64,000 bases of DNA from Lutjanus erythropterus (Eukaryota > Chordata > Actinopteri > Lutjaniformes > Lutjanidae): positions 11,080,683-11,144,682 of the forward strand of contig CM034603.1 of the NCBI GenBank assembly GCA_020091685.1, written 5' to 3'. Position numbers and translations under genes: made by a program. Shown in pieces: positions 12,975 through 25,899 of this stretch. Each line of letters starts with the position of its first letter. Within the stretch, counting starts at the first letter, position 1. Under the pieces are notes generated by a model, which saw only the letters and a program-made list of their open reading frames with translations, had not been told where the DNA came from and ran no database searches.

Positions 12975-13013
12975 GCAAATCGACGTATTTTTGTAATATC
13001 GCCCCAGCCTTAC
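12975..13013 (-). mobile_element. hAT-like terminus (CGATATTAC..)
   Basis: ATATCGCCCCAGCCTTA reads, on the minus strand, as TAAGGCTGGGGCGATAT, close to the TAGGGCTGGGCGATAT end of a common fish hAT family. The other end is not evident. Confidence 0.35.
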
Positions 13014-13339
13014 TTTGTGCACATAACCAGTGGTGGGTTATATTTCAAGCCTAGTATGCGAGAGCGCTCAGGACGAGGCGATGACTCGCAGCAGAGAAGA
13101 AGCGCTTGAATATGGACAAAAGTGTCGAAGTGATATAAACCTTATTTGATCATGAAGCCTAATGTTACTCTACAATTCTGTGGTTTATACCGCAGAGTAG
13201 AGTTTCTGTTAATAACGACAAACAGCTAACTCTGTCTCCTTTTCACTGCGTTGCTGTATGCACCATCTCTCCTTGGAAGTTCATTACTGTCAGTGTGATG
13301 AAAAAATAAGAACCAGTAAGTCATTATAATAAGAAGCTT

Positions 13340-13555
13340 ATTATAATAAACTTATAAGAAGTTGGTAATTCAAAATAATAACTTATTGTCTTTAAATCAA
13401 CTCAAAATAATGAGTTAGTGTCAGAATCATGAATTACGGTCTCAAAATAATAACTTTTTTAATCTCAAAATTATGATAAATTTGTCATTATTATTCAGTG
13501 ACTATTTTGAGTTTCTCATTATTTTCAGATAATAAATTATTATTGTAAGATACTG
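13340..13555. repeat. AT-rich inverted repeat built of CTCAAAATAAT units
   Basis: Several copies of TCAAAATAATAAC/GAG occur in forward orientation (13370-13470), followed by the reverse form (ATTATT..TTTTGAGTTTCTCATTATTTT, 13485-13535). The stretch could fold into a hairpin. It resembles a MITE of fish genomes, but the ends are unclear. Confidence 0.45.
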
Positions 13556-15523
13556 ACTCATTCATTGGAAAAAGTACCTGATTATATATACTGCACTGAC
13601 CTCCAGTGTCCCTTTGCTTTGTGTAATTAGGAAAAGATTGAAAAATTCATCCTTAACACATATGTTAAGTTTATTACTTATTTATTGTTTCAGCTGACTT
13701 AAAATCATAATTTTATTTGATGACCTTGCTCCTAAAATGATGAAATTCCTTGCATCCATAACATATTTTACTGTACATGAACCTGATTCAAGTTCCTGCT
13801 TCTACTAATGGGAAGTTAATTTGCCTCATAATTTACTCATTTCACTCTCTTTCTCACTCTTACAAAATATTTTGTAAAGTTTCTAAAATAAATTAAATAT
13901 TCAACTAATTACATTCTCAATCACGAGCGCGAACCATTGCTGCATTTTCAACTGGGTAAGTGATTTTGTTAATGTGTGCTTAGAAAGAGTGCCAAGTTGA
14001 GAGTGAGAGAACAAGAGACTGAGAATGGAGGACAGCCAATTTCACCCAATCTGGTATTCTCTCTTGGGTGAACTAACCACCCAAGATTTCCATTATGTGC
14101 TTAATAATTTTCATAGTGCAATTTTATGTGTCAAAGGGGTCTTTTGTAAAGCAGGTTCCAAAAAGCTGCTACCTCAAGCAGTTTAATGAATACTGGCTAT
14201 TGAAAAATGAGGGCAGAGGAAATGGATTCATTTTGTATGTTGTTCATCATGGGGTTATTTTAAATGTAGTATTTGATCAAATTTCCATATGTATTGTGCA
14301 AGTCAACAATTCACATGGCATCAACAAAGCGTGTCAATCAGAACAGGCAGTTGACTGCAGGCCCGAGTTGAAGGGGCCAAGTGGCAGACGAGGTGACCAT
14401 TGAAAATATAACACTCACAAAAGTTGAACCACGTTCCTAGTGTGCAAAATGTGCTTACAGGAAAGGTAGAAGAAAGAATAAGAAAAGAACAGCAAAGCTT
14501 TAGGGAGGACCAAAGATCATTGTCGGACTTCACTCGCTGGTATTCCTGTGTATCCTACTCTCCGTCTCATCAAACTCAGTGGACAGAATCTTGTCAAAAA
14601 GTTTGAAAACAAGACCTTGGAAAGTCCTAGTTAGCCACCTTAACTTTTTTGTACAAAAAGTGTTTTTTTTTCATCTTAATTCAACCAGGGAAATCTTGCT
14701 GAGAGCAACTCTCTCTTTTGCAGGTTCACTCTCGCACAGTTTCCCACCTGGAAGCAGTAATTTAAATCGCAAGCAATGTTCAAACAGGATGAAATACACG
14801 TTTTTCCCAACTAATCTATCACAGAATCATCAAAACTCACCATTGCATTCCCATTCCTAAGAGACAAATCTCAACTGCATATCAGGTCTCATGACTAAAA
14901 ACAATCTTTATTTTGCTTGTTGTCTACAAAAGGTGCATCATACTAGTAAGAGTCCACTATCTGTCTGTTTCCCCATAGATCTGAATTGCTGGCAGGTGAA
15001 ATTAGGTCTTTTACATCATGCCAGAGATGCCTGTGACCTCCACGCTTCCTGTTCTTTTGTCCACATGAACCCAAGCAAAGCCTTATATTATCCACAGGCT
15101 GGATATTGAAATTGAGGCACCCTCGACCAGTGAAATGGGAGCTCTCATGCTCACTCTTCATAATAACTTCCCAGTGGTAATTTGGGAAGTGGCAGTGACA
15201 GCAGCTATCAATGTCTCCATGGTTCTTTATGCGGTTACTGTACGAGGCAGCAGTGGCTAGACATAACAACTCTTTGGAGATGAGACGCTGATGGAGCTGT
15301 TACATGTCCCTCACTGTCTGCATCACCGAAGAGGCCTCAACCTAATGATATACATAAACAAAGATAGGGGTCCTGCACTTCATCAGCCAGTCAAATTGAT
15401 CCACTACTTGCCTACTGCTCTTTAGATTGCGGTGAGAGAGATGGACTAGTCTGGGGCTGAAACTTGAGGTCTACACATATATTCACTGTCAGTAGGGTAC
15501 AGCTGTGTCCACAGTGAAACAAT

Positions 15524-16693
15524 GGGTCTCATGCATGAATTTTGTCTTACTTTTCTCTTATATTTGTTCTTAAACAAAACACCAAGAGGAAAATGTGGGA
15601 TTTATTAAATGTGCACTGACAGCAATGCCTGGTTCTTACCCACCTGCACATGTTGATGTATCGCATCTGATCTTAAATTGGATGCATGTGCCAAGAAGCT
15701 TGCAGTTCACATACAGAAACACCCCAGTAAATGCAAATAAGGGCAGCAGACTGTAGTGCGGCGTGGAAACCACAAAGCAATGAGCTGCTGACAGGTAACA
15801 GGTAACATCAAACTCAGACAAAGGAAGAAAGGAAGCAGAAAGGAAATGCAACCAAAAGACAGCAAAAAATAAACTTTTTAACAGACATGGATGAGCACAT
15901 TGAAGCATCACTGGAAAGGTTTTGGAGGTATCTACTGTTAGGGTGTTGTGCGATTCCCCATCCCTCATGCCCTGTCAAAACGGGCAGTTGCACGTTTAAG
16001 ATTCTGTGCATCACACATTATTTGGACATTATTTAATGGATTTTTACTTTTTTTGGAAGGACTGTGGATGTAGAAACGATGCCTCGACGTGCACATGAGG
16101 ACAGTGGATTAATCTTGTCTCCTGAGCAGCAGTGTGGAAACTGGATGAACTCTGGTGTTATTTAGATATGTTTAGGGAGTGCACAGCACGTCGGTGGTGT
16201 CCACAGTTGTCCGTGCATTCGTCCGTTTGGGACTAATCCAGTCTTAATACTTATTAAACAGTGGACTTAAATATTTCAGACCCATCACCAAACTCTTTCT
16301 GGGAGGCCAGGAAAGTTAGAGCTGAGTAGATGCAGATGAAATGCATTAAATGGTTTTGTCTCTGATCTAAGCTAAAGCTCCAGAACTGTACACAGGTTTT
16401 GAAGATTAAATCTCTGTAATCTAATAATCAATCCTCAACATTTGCAAACATTTAAAATTATTAAATGAATAAATAGTTGTATACCATTTTTCCAAAAAAA
16501 AATTCATAAAGTTAATTACTTTTTCTTCATCTTTATTAATATTTCACGGCACAAAATGTGAATTGGCTTTTGTCTGTACATTTTGTTCTTAAGAAGAAAG
16601 TAAAAAATATTGAATGCCACAAAAGTTCTTGAATTGTTTGCACACACAATTTAAGATCAAATCTGTTAATATAAATGATTCATGCATGAGGCC
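15524..16693. mobile_element. Harbinger-like nonautonomous element
   Basis: The left end GGGTCTCATGCATGAAT and right end ATTCATGCATGAGGCC form a terminal inverted repeat. The GGCCTCATG start is typical of fish PIF/Harbinger elements. The roughly 1.17-kb interior has frames of 110 and 66 codons on the minus strand (15636-15968, 15814-16014) without a recognisable transposase motif. The 3-bp target duplication expected of Harbinger is not clearly preserved. Confidence 0.55.
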
Positions 16694-16796
16694 TGTTATG
16701 ATGGACAGCTGGGTCTAAAAGGGTCTCTGCCTCAGTACCACGTTCATGTCTTAGTTGTGTTTAAACAGACAATAATAAACACAACATGGAGATGTA

Positions 16797-17812
16797 GTGC
16801 AGCGACCAGCAGCAACAGCCTCTTTTTATTTTCTCTTCCACAAGTCCAAAACAGAACTTAGGCAACAACTCTTTGGCAACCCTGAGGGGACACACAACCC
16901 CAAATATAGAATGCTTTTAAATCACAGTGCCATGAAGGTAGAGGGCCCAGTGGTAGATTACTGTCAGCCATCAAGATGGACGATGGCTTTGTGCATTGGC
17001 TCAACCCTAATGTCCATGTCCTCCTTCTACCAGGAGTGGAAAACACAGGCCCACCACTGGACAAATGGTGACTGCAGTTCAACACAGTACATCAGCTCTG
17101 AATTTATGACCCAACAAGACTTTCATCGTCCCCTGAGGCACTGGCTCTCTAGAGTGAACATGTCAGCAGACAAAGATTGGCCAAAAAAAACTGCCTCTCC
17201 TGATGCTAGCTCGTTGCCATTATGGTAGCTCCTTAATCCAGCTGAGGATGGGATGACTCCTAGCGGCCCACTGGTCCTGAGCAGCGCTGTCATAGAGGAA
17301 TGCTGTGATTGATATGGATGCCTCATCTCAATCAGCCATTGATGGTTTGAAACCTCAGTAACTGTGTTTTGATCAAAGCACGTGTGCTCAGTCCGCCTCA
17401 CAGAGTACTTTGGCTTCCAGTCGTGGTGTGAGGTTTAAACCCATTGACCTGCTCTTTAGAGTCACTGCTCTTTTACCACCAACTCCTATTAGGGCCTGTC
17501 ACATTCTTGTAACTTGTATGCATCAGCAATTTTTTCCTCTCCGCTGCGCCCCTGTGAGAGAGTTGTGGTCAGCCACAGCCATCGCTTGATGAAATTTTTT
17601 CTTAAAGGTTGTAGGAAAAGACGATCAGCACTTTGTCCCTCAGTGTTCCAGTTGTTTGCCATGTCCTCCGATAGGAGCCTTTCAAGTGTGATGACTGGAT
17701 TTTCTGGTAAGCTGCTGTCTACTGACTCTGACTGCAGCTGGAGCTGATTTACACGCCATGTGTGTTGCTCATTGTGCCTGTTACAGCATCGCAATATCTC
17801 TAGGAATTGCAT
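16797..17812. other. Low-stop region with frames on both strands, unassigned
   Basis: Within 1 kb there are a 143-codon plus-strand frame (16797-17228) and minus-strand frames of 92 (17123-17401) and 107 codons (17489-17812). Composition is more balanced than the intron average. I recognise no domain in any of them and see no convincing splice or promoter signals. It may be a decayed mobile-element gene, a noncoding RNA exon or conserved noncoding DNA; chance is also possible. Confidence 0.2.
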
Positions 17813-18130
17813 ATATATATGTATATATTTGGTGATAATTCATCTCATGATATGGTGTCAATACAGGAGGTAGTGTACCCTTTGTGTGGTGAGGCGGACA
17901 GTGAGTGAGTGACGTTCTGGCTGTAGCTGGGCATGTAGCATATCTGACTTTAATGTGGAAGACTGGAGCTCACCTCTCTTCATGAACCTGCATTAATCTG
18001 AATTAAAATGTACCTTTTTATTATACGAAAGCATGATACACTTCACATAACTGCAATCCTTACCTACCCATGACCACATCATGCAGCGGTTGCCATGCAT
18101 CAATAGTTGTTTTGTTTTTTTTTGTCATTG
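17813..18130. other. Intronic DNA, nothing recognised
   Basis: AT-rich intron sequence starting in a short TA-rich tract. No gene or element end seen. Confidence 0.4.
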
Positions 18131-18435
18131 TAGAGTTGCAATGATTAAATTATTATTAATCGACTATGAAATAAATTTCCAGTTATCTTGATAATCGATT
18201 TACCTTTACCTTTTTATATACATATATATATATATAAAAATGTCCAAATTATTGGATTTCAGTTTCTCAAACGTTATTTTTTTCTGGTTTCTTTAGTCCT
18301 TTATGACAGCAGACTGAATATTTTGGGGATGTGCAATAAACAAGATATTTGAAGATGATCAAAAACTAATTAATTAATCCAGAAAATAATTGACAGATTA
18401 ATCAATAATGAAAATAATCTTTAGTTGCAGCCCTA
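18131..18435. mobile_element. hAT-like MITE, about 305 bases
   Basis: The left end TAGAGTTGCAATGATTAAA and the right end AATCTTTAGTTGCAGCCCTA form an inverted repeat. Subterminal TAATCGACTATG / CAGATTAATCAATAATG motifs also mirror each other, as in fish hAT MITEs. A TA microsatellite (about 18217-18236) lies inside. No convincing 8-bp duplication was found. Confidence 0.6.
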
Positions 18436-20960
18436 CATTTACAGAATTGTTTTGTAGCAACAAGTTCCTGCTTGTACTTAAATGTGTATCCCTCTCTGTC
18501 CTGGCATTTTAGTTTAATGACTGATGACAGCCACTGTGTGACAAGACCAGAGTTCTGGCTACATCAGATTAACTTAACTGAGCTCTACAAGCTGAAGGGC
18601 ATTAATTTATTTCTAATCAAATAGAGAATATTCTATTTAGAATCATTGGTGCTTGTTAGAAGCTTGTTGGCCCCTATTCACCAACTTAGTCTTAGCTTAA
18701 AGACTGAATTGAGTCAAAGCTGAATTGTTCCATCATACAATGAATTATTTACTGTTGTAGTCTATAGGGGTCTAGGCTCAAATTTCTGTACAAAATTTAA
18801 CCTCTCTAGTTAATAAAACATGCTCTGTTTTGTATCCTTCATTAACACATGATGTTAGATGATTTTAGTTTGAAAATGTATTATTTAAGACTTAAGTTGT
18901 CATTTTTAAGCATGACCAGATAACAAGAGAAATTCCGTAAACACATTTCCTCAGTCTGATTATATTGTTACAGTGATTTCACAAATGTTACACCTCCACA
19001 AATACTGCATTCTAACCAGCAGCAAGACTCGGAACACATCAAAATATTTTGTGGAAAGAAAGGACAGGCTGTCTCCAAGGTACAGAGGAAAGGCATTGCA
19101 ATGTATACAGCATCTGTCAGCGTATAATAAATAGTGAATGAAGCCCTGGATACATTTTTCAATCCAAGAAACAGATCTGGAAGTCTCGGGATTATGATTT
19201 CATGCAGATCTTCCTGTTTTACACCAACCTCTACACACAACAGAGCCCCTGTGTTGCCCAGCTCAAAGTCCGGGTATCTGCTGATGGACAGATAGGAAGA
19301 TTCTGAATAATTGAGGACCCCAGCCGCAGGTTGAAAGCATAACAATGCATTCAGGGTATTTGGCTATACTTTAAATTCTAGGCATTTCCAACCACATCCA
19401 AGACACATTCACGACACAAACAGGCACTGGACCGCAATTTAGACCTCTTCTTCCTCTGATCCTGTTAATGTGGACTAATGTGGAAGATGCCACTCTTAAG
19501 TAAACGTAGTATACTTAGTATACTTTCTGAGTTTTAATGTATACTTATAGTCTACTACATTTTCTCATGAGTGCAAAATTGTGAAACTCTTTCACAATAT
19601 CTAGCTACAGTGAAGATATAACAAAAGTCAAATGTACACATTGAAAACACTGTAACTATGAACAATATTATCTGTTGAGAGTTGTAGTAGACGAGAGACA
19701 AGAGAAGGAGGCAAAATACATGAACGATGGGTTCACAGATCAGTCAAAACACATGAATACAATTAATTAATAAAAGTAACTTACCTTATTTTTATGCAGC
19801 AGCTCCTACGAGCATCCTTTTGTTAAAGGATAAGGATGTTTAGTATCCAATCATTTTTATTGTCATAAAATCACATGAAAAGACCAAAACCAACAAAGTA
19901 TTGTCTGTGAAGCCATCATCTGCACCATAAAGATCTGTTCTTGTCCAAAATCTATTTGGAAAAAAAACAAAACATGAATGAGGCTCACTGCTGCACTGAA
20001 TGATATGCTGCTTCACTGCTATGAACAAGGACACTGTGGTCAGTTCCACATCATGCTGCAGTAAATACTCACTAACACACCAAATCTGCAGCTGTAAATA
20101 ATCCCCAACAAATACACTGTTTACTGTTACTGGTACAACTGTTTAGCCCTTTTTACTATTTAAAAAAAAAAACCCACTAACATCTGGCTTTTGTCTTCAG
20201 TGGAACAGGTTACAATCAATTTTCATTCTCGAGTTAAATGACTCTGCAATAGTGAGGTACTTATCGGCTCCAGCTCTGTGATGGAAACATGACACCTGAG
20301 TGGACAATTTCATTTTTGTCTTTTTTCTAGCACAATGCTGTGAAGGCTTGTCACGTCAATCAGTAACTTTTGTAACTCTTTTGCCCCTTTTTCAAACGTG
20401 TGTCCTGGTTCGGTTCGAAACAGCACGTCAGCCCAACACGGCAGGGATTTGCATCTCCATTACGACAGGGCTACCTGCCTGACTGCATGTCTTTCATGGA
20501 TACACACTCATCACACATACATCTTGAGACAAGTGGCCACAAAATGGTGTCACTTTTTATTTCCTATAAATTCTTCACAACTAAAGTCGCCTGATATTTA
20601 CTTATTTAAAACTTTTAAATATGAAGCAACAAAACCAAGAAATGTTGGGTTTTCATCAGCAGTAATTTAATACGACACCTAAACAGCTGAGAGTGAACAT
20701 GAAACACTACATAAAGCCGGCACCTAAAAGTATGAACAGTGGTGCAAGAGAGAAACTCAACATCAAATCACAGAGCTTCAGTTAGAAGCTACAGATGCAC
20801 TGAGAGCTGAGCACCGATACTTTTAAAATGTCTTTCTCTTTGCTCTCCTTTGCGCATCAAAAAAAAATAGAAAGACAAACTTAACACCACTGGTAAATGC
20901 CCACTTTTAGTGACTTCTAAAAAAAATGTGTATACACGCTAATTATCTGCAGACACCCCC
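18436..20960. other. Intronic DNA, no gene seen
   Basis: AT-rich. A possible Harbinger-type end (GGCCCCTATTCACCAA) lies near 18670. The 125-codon minus-strand frame at 18968-19345 has no recognisable motif and no flanking splice signals I trust. Nothing else is recognised. Confidence 0.35.
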
Positions 20961-21275
20961 GGCCAGAGGCATTATGATTTCCGGTCTTTCCATTCTTGGA
21001 AAGCAATATCTTGAGAATGCCTTGAGGGAATTTCTTCAAATTTGTCACAAATGACCACTTGGACTCAAGGATGACTTGTTTAATTTTGGTCAAAGTCGCT
21101 CTAAACTCATATCCATCCTACTTTAGTGAATGTGATCAGGAATGCTTGGAGGGACTTTCTTCAAATTTGGTACAGACATCCACTTGGACTTAAGGATGAA
21201 CTGCTTATATTTTGGTGTTTTCATACACTCATAACAAAATCAATCAAAATGTTGGTGATTACAAAACATTGACAT
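20961..21275 (+). repeat. GGCCAGAGGCATTATG dispersed repeat, copy 1, with internal tandem duplication
   Basis: It begins GGCCAGAGGCATTATG. A unit of about 125 bases occurs twice in tandem: TTTCTTCAAATTTG..AC..CCACTTGGACT.AAGGATGA at about 21030-21090 and again at about 21155-21215. Further copies of the family are at 41660-42060 and 57834-58050. Confidence 0.65.
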
Positions 21276-22589
21276 ATTATTGTGAAGATATGCACTGTAT
21301 TGAGTGCTCTAGTTTTGATTTAAATTGGTATTTCAGTAACATTTGTTAATAACTACAGTGCCCAGCTGTTCTGCCTATTGTTTTTAAACAATAGTATATG
21401 CTATGTATAATCTATACAACCTGATTGTATAGAGATATATAATATTCAGTAAAAACAACAATGAGCTGGAGATTGACGGCCATGGACAGGCTGGAGAAGT
21501 TGTAAAGTATTAAAAGATGGACTAATGCATTATCAAGATTGGTCTTTCCATTGGATTTGTGAACAAAACAAAAATATCACCAGCCTTATCCTTTGAATGA
21601 TGACCTTAACACTTTTCCGTTCAAAACCTGCCGCAAACATAATTTTGTTGCCACACCATAAACTCATAGTGAGAATATTTGAATCAACACTGAACTTCTG
21701 TATATCACTTGGTTGGTGGGTATGAAGAGATGTAGAGGGAGAAAGAGAAAGAGAGAGAAATGCCTCGAGACATAACCAAAAATTCTCCTCACGGCGTATC
21801 TGTGTGCTACACGTTCGCCCCCTTTGTCAGTCCGCCCATAACCTATAGGTCATCAAGAGTGAAGGCTAGCGAGGAGATGTAAAGAAACAAGACAATCAAC
21901 ACCTCTCTGGTGGTCCTGATGTATGCTCCCTTCTCCCCTCAGCTGTCCAAACAACACGCTGAAGACTGCTAGAAAGATGGAAGGGAGGGGGATGGATGCA
22001 TCACACTAATGGTAAAGGATGAAGTTAGTTAAGACAGAGGCATCAAGGCTAAGGTCAAGAGAAAGGTGAAGGCAATGACAGATGAATAGATAAAGCGTGA
22101 CAGGGAGACGGGAGTATTTCAGAGAGTGGGGGTTGGAGATGACTCAGGAGGGGTCGTCTCAGACTGCTCACATCAGCTTTGGGTGATGCTTTCTATGATC
22201 TGGGCTGATGCCGTATGGGTGGAGGATGACGACAAGAGGGTCAAGGATTAGGCATCATCTCAAACAATAAGGCCTTCATCTATTTTTTAAAGCATGGGAC
22301 GTCTGCACCGATCCAGTATTTTTCCGTTTCTACGTGACTGTACACAAGGAGACTTTCATTAGCAGTGCGCGCACGTTGGCTTTGCAGGAGGAGGCATCCG
22401 TTTTTGTTTGTTGTATAAAAGAACAGCACAGTCCAAAAATATGTATGGGCCATTTTTCATATTTAATCAGAGGTTATGTACAAACCCCAAGACATACTGC
22501 AGTGATATGCAACCTTTTCAACCTACGCTCAATTGAAACCGTACAAAGACAAGATTTCTTAATCTTCAAACAGATTAACTTTTTTGTTT
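21276..22589. other. Intronic DNA, no gene seen
   Basis: No coding or repeat element recognised. Purine-rich patches at 21725-21765 and 21970-22170. Confidence 0.4.
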
Positions 22590-23172
22590 GTTTAGTTTTT
22601 TTGTAAATTTGATGCCTGCAACACATTCCAAAAAAGCTGAGTCTGTTAATCACCATCTTATTTAACAAAACTCAGGAAGAGTTTGAGAACTGAGGACACT
22701 AATTTTTGAAAGTTTTGAAAGCGAACTTCTTTCCCATTTTTGCTTGATGTACAGCCTCAGTTGCTCAACAGTCCAGGGTCTCTGTTTAGGTGAGAGGGCA
22801 CCTATAGGTGACGGGTCACCTGTCACCTAGACTGGTCTGTCTGCTGTCCAGTCTAGTACCAAGTAGTACAACTCTGTGACTACACCACACTGTTATAACT
22901 CAAGCAGAATGTGTCTTGTCTTCATCTCGCTGAAATAAGCAGGGACGTCCTTGAAAGAGATTTTTTATGACTTTTATGTACTTTTAAGCATTAATGCTGC
23001 AATGTTAATGGTTACTCTTTTCCATCAGAACCTTTTTCAGAAGCATCATGCTTACATGCTGCTACATTAGTCAGCTACATACAAATTGAAAAGTATTTGC
23101 AAATCATTGCATTCTGTTTTTATTTATGGTTTACACAGCGTACTAATTTTTTTTAGAATTGGGATTTAAGTC
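22590..23172. mobile_element. Internally deleted mariner-like element remnant
   Basis: Motifs GATGCCTGCAACACATTCC, CAGTTGCTCAACAGTC, GGGACGTCCTTGAAAGAGA and CAAATCATTGCATTCTGTTT occur in the order seen in a common fish element whose termini are CAACCCCAATTCCAAAAAAG. The right end AGAATTGGGATTT is decayed. It shares GATGCCTGCAACACA with the short copy at 39295-39544. No intact transposase remains. Confidence 0.55.
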
Positions 23173-23996
23173 TAACGTGATCATATTCAGTCAGTGTGTC
23201 TATCCATGCTGCAGAGCTGGGTGCGAAAATGAATAGATCCTATTCTTTTAATTGAGTTCTTTGTGACATTAATATCCAAAACTCTGCAGCATTCTCACAA
23301 CAGTCTGAAACACTGCAGACAGTCAATCACTTCAATACATTACACATAATACGGTTTAAGGGATTTAAATGAAGTGAGTCTAAGGCAGGAAGTATTAAGT
23401 TTCTTTTATAGACATCAGCAGATAACCCACTACTTCATTTGACAATTTTGTGACTTAATTTGATCCAATAAACTCCCCAGTGTTGTGAAGTATCCTGCAG
23501 ACCGAAGGATGTAATATAAAAATGAAAAGATCTGAGCGCTGTAGCCGGGAAAAATAATGAGTGCCACACAGGAGCGTGTGAACGGAATGACAATCATTTG
23601 ATACCCTCTTGGGATTTCCTGGCACATTCTCAATTCAGCGACGGGGCTGCAGTGTGTTTATGTTGTGTGTATCAATCATTTCCTCACGCTGCAATCAGCG
23701 ACTAGAACTTTCAAGTCTCGCAGTCAAGATTTCCTGCAACGTCTCATTTCCGTGATGGGGAGAGCCATTGACTTAATACTTCCTAACAGATCAGTTCCTT
23801 GCCTCGCACATGGTTCTTCAGGAAAACAAATCTGTCCAAGTTCCTGTTTGTAGTGGCCCGAGGAGTGAGATGATTGTGATATGGTTAAATAAACAGCTCC
23901 ACAGACACCAAACAAAAATCCAAACTTTGGTTGCTGTGGTAACGCTTCATCTGTTTCCTATCACAGCTTTTTCAGAGGCACCCTGCAGCTACATTA
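23173..23996. other. Intronic DNA, no gene seen
   Basis: Unique-looking sequence without recognisable genes or element ends. Confidence 0.4.
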
Positions 23997-24378
23997 GGCC
24001 CTGGTCAGACCTGGTATTTGCATGCTCGGTTGATCCAATCACAAGTGGACATGTGTGAAGGATGCATTTGAGACCAGATCTCTCGTACCACATTCAGAGG
24101 TAGTCTGGGCCGGATATGACCACATCCTTTAGTGGTATGTACGCAGTGTGTCCTGGGCCACACTGTTTAAGCTCATCATTTGGTTCACTGTAACGCAAAC
24201 TACATGTTCGGGCTCTCCTACCTTCAGTGGACATTTGTGAGCTGGTAGTAACCGCAATATCAAAAATTAAAAAATCTTGGATGGCCAAATGGACATATTG
24301 TAAAGCCAGGTGTGAATTCATGTACTATGAACTGTCCACTTGTGATCGGACACTGGTTAATATCAGGTCTGAACATGG
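23997..24378. mobile_element. MITE with GGTCAGACCTG termini
   Basis: Left end GGCCCTGGTCAGACCTGGTAT and right end ATATCAGGTCTGAACATGG are inverted repeats. The match continues into the subterminal ATCACAAGTGGACA (left) and TGTCCACTTGTGATC (right). No transposase is seen. Confidence 0.65.
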
Positions 24379-25549
24379 TTTTCGTCACCTACATATGAGC
24401 AACAGTATAATTAACAAAGTAAACTTTCATTGTCCAGGTCCAGAGTGGAAAAAAACCCTCCAATTTCTGCCTACCAAGGCCTCACAGCACTGTTGAGCGC
24501 TCCCTTTGAAATTTCTATTTAATTACATCAGAAAAAGTGTGTCTCGAGTCAATATTGGCGCTTGGTTTTGGTTTTAATACCCCTGTACCTGATGAAGAGC
24601 CAATTTGAGCTTGAAACATTGTTCTATATCTCACGTAATAAAACAGAAATCTTAGAGGGAGCGATCAACGGTGTTGCGAGTTCTTAGGGGGCAGAAATGA
24701 GGCAATAAGCCCATAAAATTTTTCATGATATTGCTGCCATGCCTTGTTAACGCAGTCATCCATATATTCTCCAGCTGACAGGTTTCAGAACTTTACAATG
24801 AGTTAGCATTCGTTCAATAAGAGTCCACTCATTCAACTCACTGTTTCTTTTAAGTTTACTGAAACATGTATGTCTCATCAGAGAGTCGCTACAAGTAGGA
24901 CATGAAATAAATTAAAGGGTAAATCAAAGTATGGTTCTTTTTATATCTTCCTATTAACAAGATGATCATATGAAGAGGATATAAGTCATTACAGCTATGA
25001 GGCAAGTCAGCCTAAAGGCTCCTAAAATCATGTCACAAATGCATTTCCAATTTAGGTCAAATGATGATTGGAGTTCTGCAGCTGCAGTCAAATATGACCC
25101 AGCAGCACTGTAATGAGTTTATCATGAAAACAAACTTCATTATTGTTACCATAAATTGAAAAATGTACAAGAATAAGATCTGACTTCATTGACAGTTTTT
25201 GAGTGGACCTACATCAGATTGTTATTTTCTTTTTCACCATTGCATATAATTTTGAAACTGTTATTTCCTCTTAGGGCAGGCCTGCTGACAGGGCAGAAGC
25301 TTTATTTGTGGGTCACTGAATAATATAATCACTAAAATTGCTCACAAACACCTAACAGAAATTGCCAAGTGTATATGCAGAAATCTAGTTCAGACTTTAT
25401 CATTTTAAGCCCTGCATGGTATTAGGAGAATATTCCTATAATATCTTTATCAGGATTTATATTTTATACAGTTTTGGAACAAACGAGGAGCTTAAAATAC
25501 TGTGTTACTTAACACATGGTATCAGTTAATTTGTAGCATTACTTTAAAA
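24379..25549. other. Intronic DNA with a possible retroelement tail
   Basis: No gene. About 24585-24655 contains CCTGATGAAGAGCCAATTTG followed by GAAACATTG and AATAAA, a layout seen at the 3' end of dispersed retroelements, but the family is not identified. The remainder is AT-rich. Confidence 0.3.
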
Positions 25550-25899
25550 TAATGGTGTCAAACTCACTTTAGTTCACTGGCCACATACAGCTCTTTGATT
25601 TCAAGTAAGTCGTACCAGTAAAACCATTGCATAATAACCTATTAATAAACAAGTGCCTTAGCAATAGGGTGCCATGAATATTGTTTTAAGATTCAAGTCT
25701 GATAGTATTTATTTGTTACTGAAGCTGCTGATTGACCATGTACAATATCTTTAAATATGGCCAGTGTTTGTTTGTTTGTTTGTTTTTTCAGAGAACTGTA
25801 TTATGGTCTGGAATTAATGACTGCTAACTGCAGTTTGTTACACTTTCATCCAGTGGGCCAGATTAGACCCTTTGGCTGGCCGTGTGTTTGACACCCCTG
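25550..25899. mobile_element. hAT MITE with perfect 8-bp target duplication
   Basis: The left end TAATGGTGTCAAACTCA and right end TGTTTGACACCCCTG are inverted repeats matching the CAGGGGTGTCAAAC terminus of Charlie-like hAT elements. CTTTAAAA flanks both sides exactly (25542-25549 and 25900-25907). GGCC pairs lie near each end. It is 350 bases long, contains a short (TTTG)n run at about 25767-25787 and has no transposase. Confidence 0.85.
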
